Made by a program: the position numbers and the translations under genes. The notes under the pieces are model-generated. The model was not told where the DNA came from. It ran no database searches and worked only from the letters and a program-made list of their open reading frames with translations. A DNA stretch of 64,000 nucleotides from contig JAHRBC010000001.1 of the NCBI GenBank assembly GCA_022702545.1, positions 6,882,001 to 6,946,000 on the forward strand. Reading direction: 5' to 3'. Below, piece after piece: positions 48,834 through 59,009 of this stretch (within the stretch, counting starts at the first letter, position 1; every line of letters begins with the position of its first letter). The stretch is from Phycomyces nitens. Taxonomy: Eukaryota; Mucoromycota; Mucoromycetes; Mucorales; Phycomycetaceae.

Positions 48834-49811
48834 TTATAAAGGACTTATAACGATTCTATTGTCGTGTATAGCCTTTGCTTTACATCGAGGGGCTCCATCA
48901 ACACCATGCATAATTTTCATGACCTTATGCTTCTTTAGGTTACTTTTCTTCATTGGATTGTTTGAGCTTGTAGACAAAAATATGAATATTTTATCTACTG
49001 GATATTGTCTTGTCAACAGTTCAATCGTTTGTACGAGAAGGAGTCTTCTATAATTAATATTCTCGTCTGCCGAGTATTTCTGGCATATATCACCACTTGG
49101 TAGTCTTTGTTTTTGAGTCCTTCAATGAGCCTTTGGTACTTTTGGAGATGGGTAAAAATTAAGCGAACAAGTTCCGCTAAATATATTCAAGTATTTAATT
49201 AAAACATGTTAATTTACTTTTAATAGTAGTACCTACAATGGTACTCTTATTTTAGTATATAGAGTCTTCTGTTTCTACCAGAAGTATCTTCATCCCATTT
49301 TTTTCTGCTTGGCTGGGCTTCCAAAAAAGCAACGGATTTTTTACTGCACTAGTCTATAAAAGACTGCGGTGTCTTGCCGTTGAAAAGCACCGCATGCTTG
49401 ATAACTGTCAAGAAAAATCTTTAGAGTATATAATCCTTGACTCGTACAGCTCATCATCAAACGGAACTTGTTCCAAGTATGTCTCCTTCAAAAGTTGCCC
49501 AACATATGCTTCTGTATCTGCAAAAAAACAGTTCAATGATTTATAATTGTTGGATATATGTATAACTAGGATTTTATCCCCATTTTTAGCTACATCCAAA
49601 GGAAGAGGTGGATCTTTCACTGTATATTTCTTGTAAGTATAAACATTTCCATATAGCCTTGAAAGGGGCAGGGGAACCGGCCTTGCTCATCCTCGTAATA
49701 AATCTTCGAGTCTCCAAAACCTCGTATCCTCTTGTTCAGAGTAGCTGAATATTTCTCGTTATACTCTATAAAGAAAAGGAGGAAAAATTCATGATTTCTT
49801 GAAATGTACAT
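48834..49811 (-). pseudogene. Decayed element with a serine-recombinase-like segment
   Basis: Reading from 49.81 kb leftwards and allowing for stops and frameshifts, one sees a coding-like run: YYEDEQGRFPCPFQGYMEMF, then DPPLPLDVAKNGDKILVIHI and TEAYVGQLLKETYLEQVPFD (one open stretch of 70 codons, 49408-49620), then NPLLFWKPSQAEKNGMKILL, LIEGLKNKDYQVVIYARNTR (about 49.1 kb), and RLLLVQTIELLTRQYPVDKI with a following STSSN. The YAR motif, then an R/Q-x-x-x-L helix, then VDKIF..S has the layout of the N-terminal half of a serine recombinase (resolvase/TnpA of IS607 type). The CPF-Q-G piece could be a worn C2H2 finger. No intact domain survives, and identification is tentative. Confidence 0.45.
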
Positions 49812-51834
49812 ATTTGGTGGAAGAATAATAACGGATAATCTAGTTCTTTGACACGACTCTTAAGTGGTAGTGCAGCAGATAAAATTATTGACCTTCCTGT
49901 TTTTCTTTATCAAATGTTGCTTATAAGATTCAATTAGTCTTATTTATCATATCACATTAAATGTTTTGTGTATTACTAAGATATGTTGGTATGGATCAAT
50001 CACTGTAATTTATTTGTTCGCAGAGACTATCTCTTTTATTAAATATACATTTATATCTCCAATAACAGCTAGAAATATAAATATAAATATTGGTTGAATA
50101 ACAATATTTTAAAAATAATTTTCAAAGTTGGTATGCATTTGCTAATAATATTATTTATATAATTTTCTGACACTATTCCGACTATTTAAACTTGTATTGC
50201 TACTACTACTTAGAATAGTATACATAAAGGACTTTTACAAGTATAAAAGGTAAGAAAAAGATATAGGTCTTAAAAATAATATATTCTATAGTTAAGCATT
50301 TATTCAACTTTTAATGATAGATAGTATTAAGATATTTTAATATCGAGCCTTGTTCAAAGTATACTTTATGGATTTCAAAGATACTATGTAGTTGAGCTGA
50401 GGAGTTGGATCGTGTAAAAAAAAATTACACAACTTACTTTTGTCAACAATTGTCTGAGCCAAAGAAATAAATCAGCGTAGTTATACAAAAGCCAGAATTA
50501 TTTTACTATTATTTTCTCAAGTACTCGAGTTTCTATTCAGTGCGAATGACAAATTCTGGTTCGCGTATATTGCCTCCGTATATTTATGTATCAAAGTTTT
50601 AATCATTCTGAAAGCGTGTTATTATTTCACCTTTGGAATTTCACTCTTTTAGTGGTAAGCATGCCATCTTGTACTAATATTCATATTGGGTTAATATTCC
50701 ATTAATATAGATACTAATAATATATTCAATGAATTAATTAATTTTGACCCACTTTACTAGCTTTATATTGAGGGAATCCCAACACAAGCTTTACCATTTC
50801 ATAAAGACTTCTTTTTTATAAAACTCAGATATATTATATGTGAAGGCTATTATTAAGTATAAAATGGATCATTCGCGTTTCTAAAGTGAATTCTTCTTTG
50901 AAGTTATCCTTACCAAAACACATTCCTAATCTTGGTGCCATCACCTTCTAGTTACTTCTTTTTTTATATACAATTTTCAGTAGATTGTCTTAGTCGCAGA
51001 CTTCTCAACAAATAAGTTTACCAGTTTGACTCAGTCGTAGACTTTGAACCTAATAGGTTTAAGAGAGGTAAAAACGTAAATCACATGACTTATGGCGAGT
51101 CTTAATTTGTATCTATGTAGAATCTTATACATATTGAAGATTGAAGATGAGATATATATTGAGATTCCCATGTATTCTTTCCCCACTGTATGTTTCCTTT
51201 ATTTATTTTTTAATTTATTTTCCCACTACAAGGGCGTTTTTCTGTACTATATTTTCCTTCTCGCTGACTACTATTTGTAATGCTATGTCAAGCACCACTA
51301 CTTTTCTCTCTTTCTTATATATTACATTATCTTTTTTCCAGTATTGAGGAGGATTATTTCAGTTCTCATGGGTGTCTTATATATATATTTAATACACCAG
51401 GCCTTGACACACCCACCAGTAAAAACAAACCCTTTTACCTGGTTACTCCTAATAGTTTATCTCGGAGAGAGAGTTTCCGAGAAGACTCCTTGGAATTAAG
51501 AGGATCACGTAGTTACTATCCAAGAAACCAAGAACAAGTTATGCATCATTTTTACTATAAATAAAGATATAAAAAAAGAAATTCTGTCGCAAGACCAAGT
51601 TAAATAAAGCGCGTAATAAAAAGGTCTTATTTATTATAAATAATATCGGTCAGCAGCAATTATGCAAGACATTAAGTTGATCTCTGTGAATAGTTTAATG
51701 ATTTGTTGATTACCGCTATATAACATTAGAAAGGCTAAACAAAAAAAGGCTCTATATGTTATACTGTCAAAACAAGCACTGGAAATTAAAAGAAGAAGAA
51801 GAAGAAGAAGAAAGCGTTGGAATGAGCTTCTATA
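49812..51834. other. Gene-free AT-rich stretch
   Basis: No supported gene. Short hydrophobic frames near 51.1-51.56 kb have low-complexity composition and no exon partners. Confidence 0.55.
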
Positions 51835-52346
51835 ATGAGATTTTATTTCAGCAGGAACTGCATATTGATCTATGATACCCGAGCCAAGATCCATACTAGT
51901 AAGGACTTTGGAAGATCCACAAAGGGTGAAACAGTAAAGGCAGTTGTACCAACTTTAAGAGGCGTAACCATCACATTCTTTGGGGCTATATATGAGGTCG
52001 AGAACATTGGTATTTCTCATAGGAGATATCAGTCGGTTTTACCCAAGAAAAATTAGCATTGTAGAGTACAACCATGATAATGGTCTTATTGAGATTCAAA
52101 CCGAACACTTTATTGTATTCATTACGAATCTAATGAATGTGTTGGATACGTATGGGATAAAAGAGTACTTTGTCATGGATAACACTCCTCTCTTACACCA
52201 TTTTTTGTTGCAAGAAAGACAGAGGAAAGGGGGTATAATTGGCTTTATACCATTAAAGAGCTTTAGTATCAAAAGATATGCTCTTAAAACAAACAATATG
52301 TTGACAGATTTATTTTTTTCTTTTGTTAAAATAAGTGTGGATGCAT
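51835..52346 (+). pseudogene. Decayed Tc1/mariner-type DDE transposase fragment
   Basis: Frame 1 (51835-52056) reads GRSTKGETVKAVVPTLRGVT then ITFFGAIYEVENIGIS, the usual 'R+S.KG..........RG..I...GAI' stretch after the first catalytic Asp. A frameshift near 52.03 kb moves the frame to EIQTEHFIVFITNLMNVLDT then YGIKEYFVMDNTPLLHHFLL, which holds the second Asp in the VMDNxPxHH motif. The third acidic block (normally PPYSPxLNPIE) has eroded to a stretch ending FFSFVKISVDA. The N-terminal HTH half is missing. It is nonfunctional as it stands. Confidence 0.8.
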
Positions 52347-53234
52347 GACTAAAAAATGTAGATATTCAAAAGAGTTTTTTGAGCGTTGTAAAAATATGGA
52401 AACAAATCTTTAAAATATATGCATTTTTCAAAGGCAAAAAGAACTTATTTTATGGTAAAGATAATACGGATCTGAGCAAAAATCAACGTTTAATAAGCGG
52501 GTTACTTTGAATAATAATACTAATAACAATAATAACAATGTGATTTAGAGAAAAATTAACTAATCCCAATCCTTCCCAAATGCTTGTGGAAGTACTTGAA
52601 TCCTGAGCTCTTGGAATAGGAGTAGACTTGTGTGACATACAATAGGGAAGAAAATAGGTATTGATCCATAAAATTAGCTGAAAATATTACCCAGCCAATA
52701 AAAATCGTCAATTTATTATTAAAACAGGGTTTTATATGTGAAAATAAAATAAAAATTAAACAATCTACCTTTTCCAGCCAAATCCACTGTGCTCGTATTT
52801 TAAAGAACTGTAGGCTGAGCATGACATCAGAATAAATAAAGAAAATAAATAAAAAAAGGGTATTTGCTAAGCATTCTGAATAAACCATGTTTCTTCCTTT
52901 CTATCAATCATAACCTCACAGTAGAGTATGAATATTCTGTAGCATAATCTTGTCCAACATACTGTTTTGCCAGAACTCAATCTCTGTTTTTAGATAGATT
53001 AAGTTACGTGCAATTTATTATGGCAACAGAATAATCAGAGAGTCAATAGAGGCTTTTAATGTGGTTTACAATCCGAAATTAAAAAAATGATCTCGGCGCC
53101 CGTTTTATGCCGAAAATGGGGTTTGATATTGAGGGCCTTTGTATTTAACCGACAATAATAATTTTAGTATAAAAAGATGAGTTGAACTCTATGCTTTTGT
53201 TTTGTTTTCTCTTTGTTCATTGAAAGATACAATA
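52347..53234. other. Intergenic region upstream of the P450 gene
   Basis: AT-rich with no gene. Its right end carries the P450 promoter, with a TATA-like TATAAAAA at 53168. Confidence 0.6.
53168..53175 (+). promoter_or_regulatory. Putative TATA box of the P450 gene
   Basis: TATAAAAA lies 67 nt before the start codon at 53235, a suitable distance for a short leader. A TC-rich leader (TTTTGTTTTCTCTTTG) follows. Confidence 0.5.
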
Positions 53235-55242
53235 ATGCTGCAATACGTAAAGGAGCTCGTAGATCGACTAGACAGCAAGAAGCTTGAGCAGATCAAGCAA
53301 ATAGCGACCTCAAAGGAAGGTGTTATTGGTATAACTGCATCTATTGTATTGTCAACGGCATACAGCTACCATCGATACACAACACGCCCAGTAAGGAATA
53401 TTACACACACAAAGTCTTGATAGCATACGTTTACTGATACATGTGTTTTACTTAGATCAGCAAAGGATGCCCACTTGTTCCCTACACACTTCCATTTGTT
53501 GGATCGACTTTGGAATATCGCAAGGACCCAGAAGCCTTTTGCAAAAAGTGGCATGATAAACTAGGCCCTGTATTCCGTGCTCATCTCTTTGGAAAGGTAA
53601 GGAAATCTAAATATTAATCATTATTCTGACATTTTCTTTAGGAAGTTACTGTTGTTGGTGGGCATGAGGTCAAGGAAGTATTCTTGAACAAGCATTTCGA
53701 TTTTCTTAGGGCCGTAGACAAGGTAGATAAATGCATAATGCTGTCTACTGACGACTAACCAAAATAAATAGACATTCAATCTAAGGCTTTTGACAAACGG
53801 TGCAAGTCCTGAAAATTTTGCGCCTGATCCTATTCGCAAGCTGGTAACCAAGTATCTGACACCAAATCTCGACATTTACACAGAGCGAGTAGTAAAAAGG
53901 GTACGGAGAATGAAGCTTTTGGTCATTGAATACAAAACTTGGTAATCTAACTTGCTTATAAAAGTTCCAAGAGGGTGTCAATGATTTCCTCGGAGGAGCA
54001 GGTAAGAATAACCTCTTATTATTATTATACAGAATATTTACTTTTTTTTTTTTAGATTCAAAAGACCTTCCTCATGTTTATCCTTTGGTACAACATATGA
54101 TAGCCAAAGCAAGTGCTTCAATTTTTGTTGGTGAAAAGTTGGCAGACAACCCACTTCTTATCGACTCTTTCAAGAACATGGTCATTGATGTTGGATCAGA
54201 ATTAACTCCAAACCCATGGATAGAACCTTTCCCTCTTCTTGTATACCTTCGAATGTGGTAAGGCTCATAAGACTTGAGTTCTTGGTTGGTTTGTTAAGTA
54301 TGTCGATAGGTATATTGGAAAAACCGCCCCGAGTTGCAAAAAACACAAGGACCAACTGAGAAAAGCCATTGGGCCTGAATTGGAGGACAGACTTTATCAG
54401 ATGAAGAACAACCCTCAGTGGGAGAAACCTGTAGGTAGAACAGTAAACAATTGACTATTTACTGATATTCGTTTATAGGATGACATTCTCCAAAGAATCA
54501 TTGAAGAAGAGGATCTTATTGGTGATTCCTATATTGAATGTGTTGTCGACCTTATTACCGCCCTTATCTTTGCCTCTATACACACCACAAGTGAAGCATC
54601 GACGGTTGTGCTCTACCGCATTCTGGCAAATCCTGAGATCGTTGATGAGCTGCGTAAAGAGCAAGAAGAAGTCTTCCGTGAAGAGGGAACTGATAAAAAC
54701 TTTGGTGCCCAAGTATTCACACGCGATATAATCAAGAAGTTTGTAAAGCTCGACAGTGTCTGTCGTGAAGCATCCCGCTTAAAAAGCGAATTTATTAAAT
54801 TTGGTCATGAATATGACGGACCATCACCAATTACGCTAAGCAATGGTGCAATTATCTCTCCAGGTAATAAGATAGTCGGATTGTGCTGGTAGATGGCTAA
54901 TATATTCTCTTGTATTATGCAGGAGATGACGTCCTGATCGATTTATGGAAGAACCATCGTGACTCCGAAATCCAGCATGGTATGGAAGACCCATGCGAGT
55001 TCAAGCCTTTCCGGTTTGTCAATGCTGACAAGCAGTCAACAAAGGTCGGCGAAGATTACCTTGTGTTTGGTATGGGAAGACACGCATGTCCTGGCCGCTG
55101 GTTTGCCATGCAAGAAGTACAGACCATTGTGTCTATGCTTATTCGCGAATATGACATCAAATCCACTTCTCCTGTTGGATTCCCAACAGATGACAGATCC
55201 CTTCCATACGGAATGTTCCGTTTGGAGAAGAGAAAGACTTGA
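53235..55242 (+). CDS. Microsomal cytochrome P450 monooxygenase
   Basis: Nine exons: 53235-53390, 53456-53596, 53642-53722, 53772-53900, 53965-54001, 54056-54257, 54310-54430, 54479-54863, 54923-55242, giving 523 residues with all GT-AG junctions in frame. Residues ~30-45 (GVIGITASIVLSTAYSY) form the N-terminal ER anchor, followed by a Pro-rich hinge (LVPYTLPFVGST). The I-helix region is IFASIHTTSEAS, the K-helix ExxR is REASRLKSE, and the haem-binding loop is FGMGRHACPGRWF with the Cys ligand in FxxGxxxCxG. P450s insert one oxygen atom into a substrate with electrons from an NADPH reductase. The substrate cannot be told from sequence; the general look is that of fungal oxidases of the ent-kaurene-oxidase-like group. 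No biosynthetic cluster surrounds it. Confidence 0.95.
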
Positions 55243-55620
55243 AAGATATCTAGTTAATTTGCATTTGAACATTAATAAATTCCAGACTTTGGACAGCCAT
55301 CATGGATTGAGATTCCTGGTATCCAGATATCTAAAGACTTGGTTCTTTTCTATTTTTTAGAGTTGATGATAGCCACATATAAAATTCAGTAAGATGATTA
55401 TCATTTTGCAAAATCATCTCATAAAAGAAACTCTAAAAGAATCAATATGTATATATATATCCACTTTTCGTGTGTGTGTGTGTGTGTGTGTATCCGTCCT
55501 TTTGGTCTTTATTCCTAATAGTTCCTCTATTAGGTCTTGTCCTCCCATTAAACCGATATTTTAAACAAAAATATTGTGGGGCGTTTAGGGAGGGAGAAAA
55601 TACCAGCATCATCTCTCATC
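55243..55620. other. Intergenic spacer between P450 and F-box genes
   Basis: 378 bp holding the P450 3' end and the F-box promoter, with a (GT)n tract at about 55470-55492. Confidence 0.75.
55470..55492. repeat. (GT)n microsatellite
   Basis: About eleven uninterrupted GT units in the promoter region of the F-box gene. Confidence 0.95.
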
Positions 55621-57507
55621 ATGTCAGCAGCCGAATTACCATTCGAAATACTTGCACACATTGCAAGATTCCTTACTTCTAAAGAAAAACTACAATGTGC
55701 TACTATTTGCAAGGCTTGGAAACAGCCATTTCTGGATTCTCTGTGGATCATCATACGTCTTAACTACAGAAATATCGATTGTATTTGTGACATGCTCACT
55801 TGCCAGCCAAATGTCTTTGAAAAGGACACCCATCGAACACGAACCTTATTTCTGGGAGAGAATCTGAATATAAGTGACAAGGAGCTTGGTATCATTCAGA
55901 GACATTTTCAATACCTAGAGAGCCTCAGTGTTGCCAAAGGAAGTCTAGGCAGATATGAGCTTGGAGAATTGGCAGACTGGAGTCAGTGGAGATTATTAAA
56001 GTATATGGACTTTCGTGTGGAAAGTCTACGATTGTATAACCAAACCAAGGAATTTCTAAGGATTCTGTCCTTCTTGCCTTGCCTCAGACGTCTAGAGACC
56101 GCCAATACCACAGATCGCCCATCGGTGGTCTACAGACTGGGAGATTTTGAGACTATCCACTCGCACTTGCCAGAACTAGAGTACATGTCCATATTTGCAA
56201 ATCTTGAGGATATTGCCACTGAGGATCTAGTGCGAATTCAAACTGTAATCCCAGTATACAGATTAACTGTAGCAAAGTTCCGTATATTCGATACTGACCT
56301 ACGGTGGCTATATTATTTTGCTCGCAAGTATCCTAATATCCACTCTCTCGAGCTTGTTTGCTGCCATGTACTAGAAAAGGCAAACCTGTTTCGGAAGGAG
56401 GCAATAGCAATGTTCTCGTCACTTTCCAATCCCTTCAGACATCTAACGAGAATCATTATAAACTGCACACTTGGCATGGGGTGGGGACTCACTGCCTTCT
56501 GGGAAATGCTTCGTCGGTTTGGTGTGCCAATCAAACATCTCGAGTATCTCTTGATTGGATTCAACAGCGACATCAATCAATTAATAATGATGTTTAATGA
56601 ATACATTCGCTCCTGCTCAGAAACCCTCGAGACACTCTTTATATCCAATACACTGCGCTGCGATAACCCGTCTACAATACCAGACACACTCGGACCATTG
56701 CCACTCCTAGTTGACCTGCGTATAATCATGGAAGGTGTCCACGTTGCAATCGACGCCTTGCTAGATAATTGTCCAGCCCTCAGGACATTACGATTGACTG
56801 TCAAGACCATCACCATGGACAAAAACGACATTTCAGACGATGCGACTCACGGATTGCGTTCATTAGAGCTCACAAAGACAACCGCTGGCACCAATGTATT
56901 TAGCTACCTTTCACATCGATGCACCCAGCTCAATTCAATGCGCCTGGCGAGTATGAAGGTTATTGGGCCTGTATCCGAAGATACTGGAGCACTCTATTTC
57001 GACATGTCCAATACGAATTTCGATTCTCTTTACTTAACCAGCGTCTTCTTTTATGCGACAAACGGTGGAACAGAGGATGACTATAGCTCTGTTAATCTTT
57101 TGAACTTTGGGACTTCCGACCCTGATATGAATCCTGAAGGTGCAAGTGAGACAGTATTCAACCTAGAAGGCGTTGACCACCAGATGCCTTTGGATGATCC
57201 TCTATGGCTCCATGTATATTGCAACGTTGTGTCCTTTTTGCAGATGGACAACCGGCGAATTCTTGATCAAGAAGAAAGCGATTACACACAAGAGTATTTT
57301 GAGGCATACGAAACCAATGTTGAATCGTACTATCCAGAGCATATCCAGAGGACTTTGTGGGGGCTGGTACCCAAGGATAATTGGGAAGATGATCTCCACA
57401 GAGGCTATGTCAGGTTCTACTTTAATTATGTTGGGAAATATGTCATCAAGACATACGATGGTCGTGAGGATATTCTTTGGAACAAATTGTACGTTACATT
57501 AAGCTAA
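55621..57507 (+). CDS. F-box protein with LRR-like C-terminal region
   Basis: Intronless, 628 residues. The ATG at 55621 is the first Met and sits just before the F-box (residues ~4-45: ELPFEILAHIARFL, KEKLQCATICKAWKQPF, SLW). The remaining ~580 residues show irregular leucine-rich spacing (LRRLETANT, LPELEYMSIF, IHSLELVCCHVL, LETLFISNTLR, LRTLRLTVKTI, LRSLELTKT), as in the many fungal F-box/LRR-like proteins. The F-box should bind Skp1 and place the protein in an SCF ubiquitin ligase, with the LRR-like part choosing the substrate. Mucoromycota carry large families of these, often intronless. No substrate can be inferred. Confidence 0.9.
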   Translation: MSAAELPFEILAHIARFLTSKEKLQCATICKAWKQPFLDSLWIIIRLNYRNIDCICDMLTCQPNVFEKDTHRTRTLFLGENLNISDKELGIIQRHFQYLESLSVAKGSLGRYELGELADWSQWRLLKYMDFRVESLRLYNQTKEFLRILSFLPCLRRLETANTTDRPSVVYRLGDFETIHSHLPELEYMSIFANLEDIATEDLVRIQTVIPVYRLTVAKFRIFDTDLRWLYYFARKYPNIHSLELVCCHVLEKANLFRKEAIAMFSSLSNPFRHLTRIIINCTLGMGWGLTAFWEMLRRFGVPIKHLEYLLIGFNSDINQLIMMFNEYIRSCSETLETLFISNTLRCDNPSTIPDTLGPLPLLVDLRIIMEGVHVAIDALLDNCPALRTLRLTVKTITMDKNDISDDATHGLRSLELTKTTAGTNVFSYLSHRCTQLNSMRLASMKVIGPVSEDTGALYFDMSNTNFDSLYLTSVFFYATNGGTEDDYSSVNLLNFGTSDPDMNPEGASETVFNLEGVDHQMPLDDPLWLHVYCNVVSFLQMDNRRILDQEESDYTQEYFEAYETNVESYYPEHIQRTLWGLVPKDNWEDDLHRGYVRFYFNYVGKYVIKTYDGREDILWNKLYVTLS

Positions 57508-57911
57508 TGCTTTGTTTGCCTTGATGAGAAAATCAAGAGCGTAAAACATACTTTAAGCACCATCTATAGAATCTAGCCTATATATTACGATATTTATTCC
57601 AATACATTTTCTAATGGCCAAAGTGCAGCCATGGTGTGTCTTGTAGTCCTTTAAGATCTTGTTTCTCCTGTGAGCATATAATGCACACACACATATATAT
57701 ATATATGTTTTATATAGGTGGATAGGTCTGGCTTGTTTGTACGCTATGTTGTAAGCATTCTTGCAATTAAGCGTAGATTTCACTTTTTCATCAGCACTTT
57801 CACTTTTGATTGGCGGGATCTGTCGATTTAAAAATTTTGTAGTCTGCGCGACTAGACATAAAAAAATAGCCTCCAACTTTGTTTCTTATTTGATCTACAA
57901 AGCGATTCAAA
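57508..57911. other. Intergenic spacer
   Basis: 404 bp between the F-box and MPP6 genes. No gene seen; a short AC/AT repeat lies near 57.69-57.71 kb. Confidence 0.7.
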
Positions 57912-58603
57912 ATGGATGACAAGAAAGTCAAAGGAAAACAGGCTTCTAGTCGATTGCTGGGCATGAAGGTAAAGAAATGATTCAGAATCGACTTGATAAA
58001 TTAGGAAAATACTAATCTAATCTAATCTAATCTATAGTTCATGCAAAGATCGATGGAAAAGGAATTGCAGGAAGAACATGAGAAAGAAAGAAAGCGTGTT
58101 ATCTCAGAGGCAGAATGGACAGTGGATTATGATGAAGAGGAGATTCAGAAACCGTAAGTAAGGTGGCGAAACTTGAACGGCATTGTAATAAGGAAATTGT
58201 GGTCAACAGAACCATTCGTGTAGAGTACCAGCCTAGTTTCCTTGCCTTTTCAACCACAACCACGGCCGGAAGAAAGTCATTTAAAGGATTCAACAAGGAT
58301 ATCGAGGTAATTGAATAGACTGCAAGAGAAAAAGCGATCCTTATGCTGTACTACATTTAGGAAGGTGAAGTCGATGCTGAAAAGGTCGAGAGACTGAAGC
58401 GTGAAGAAGCAGCAGAAGAAGCGTATTCTTTGTCAGATAAACAGATGGTTAACAGCAAAAAGACATTGCGTGCGTTTATGCGACCACCCAAAAGAAAAGA
58501 GGCTGAAGATGCCGTAGATACTGAGGATGCTGATGGGGAAAAGAAGAAGAAAAAGAAGAAGAAGAAGGCAAAACCAGAGCAGGGATTTATTAAACCTGAG
58601 TAG
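57912..58603 (+). CDS. MPP6: M-phase phosphoprotein 6 homologue, nuclear exosome cofactor
   Basis: Four exons: 57912-57968, 58038-58153, 58210-58306, 58361-58603, giving 170 residues. The N-terminal SSRLLGMKFMQRSMEKE block is the MPP6 signature that binds the exosome core. It is followed by RVISEAEWTVDY and by GRKSFKGFNKDIE, matching the conserved central FxGFN box. The C-terminus is a Lys-rich run (KKKKKKKKKAK) suited to RNA binding and nuclear location. In yeast and human, MPP6 helps dock the Mtr4 helicase and stimulates nuclear RNA decay and 5.8S rRNA maturation. The first intron ends in tandem copies of the branch-site pentamer. The gene converges on CDC73, with 406 bp between the stop codons. 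Confidence 0.93.
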
Positions 58604-59009
58604 AGTGGTTTGTGTGTATAAATTTCTTGAATTCTAGTGTTATCTTTTTTGTAAATTTATATTTTTTTGGGTTAAAGAAGTGCCAATAGTCTAGTGGCAT
58701 ATTATCAAAATATAGTATTCAATATGCTGCAATAATGGTATCAATTAGAATTGAATGATGGACAGCAATTATGTATGTACTTTGTACTTTTTTGTATTTG
58801 ATTGATACAATACAGTTTGTCATTTTCATTGACAATAAACTTGGAACGAATGCTCTTGTCTGGTCAAAGAGTCTTCACGAATGAGCGGATTGAATGCTCA
58901 TTTCTCATTGTGATCACAACGACTCTAAAGCACAGTTCACTCGATATCATCTAGTTTTAATGATATCTATATATGCTTGTATGTAGGTTGTGATGACATC
59001 AGCGTAGTT
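58604..59009. other. Spacer between convergent MPP6 and CDC73
   Basis: Shared 3' region of two convergent genes. No separate feature seen beyond AT-rich 3' UTR-like sequence. Confidence 0.7.

Noticed and set aside
53202..53234. Upstream extension of the P450 start
   Set aside because: The extension opens with TTG, not ATG. The first ATG in frame is 53235 and fits the leader and TATA spacing.
55576..55620. Upstream extension of the F-box protein
   Set aside because: No ATG is in frame before 55621, and the extension lacks F-box-family similarity.
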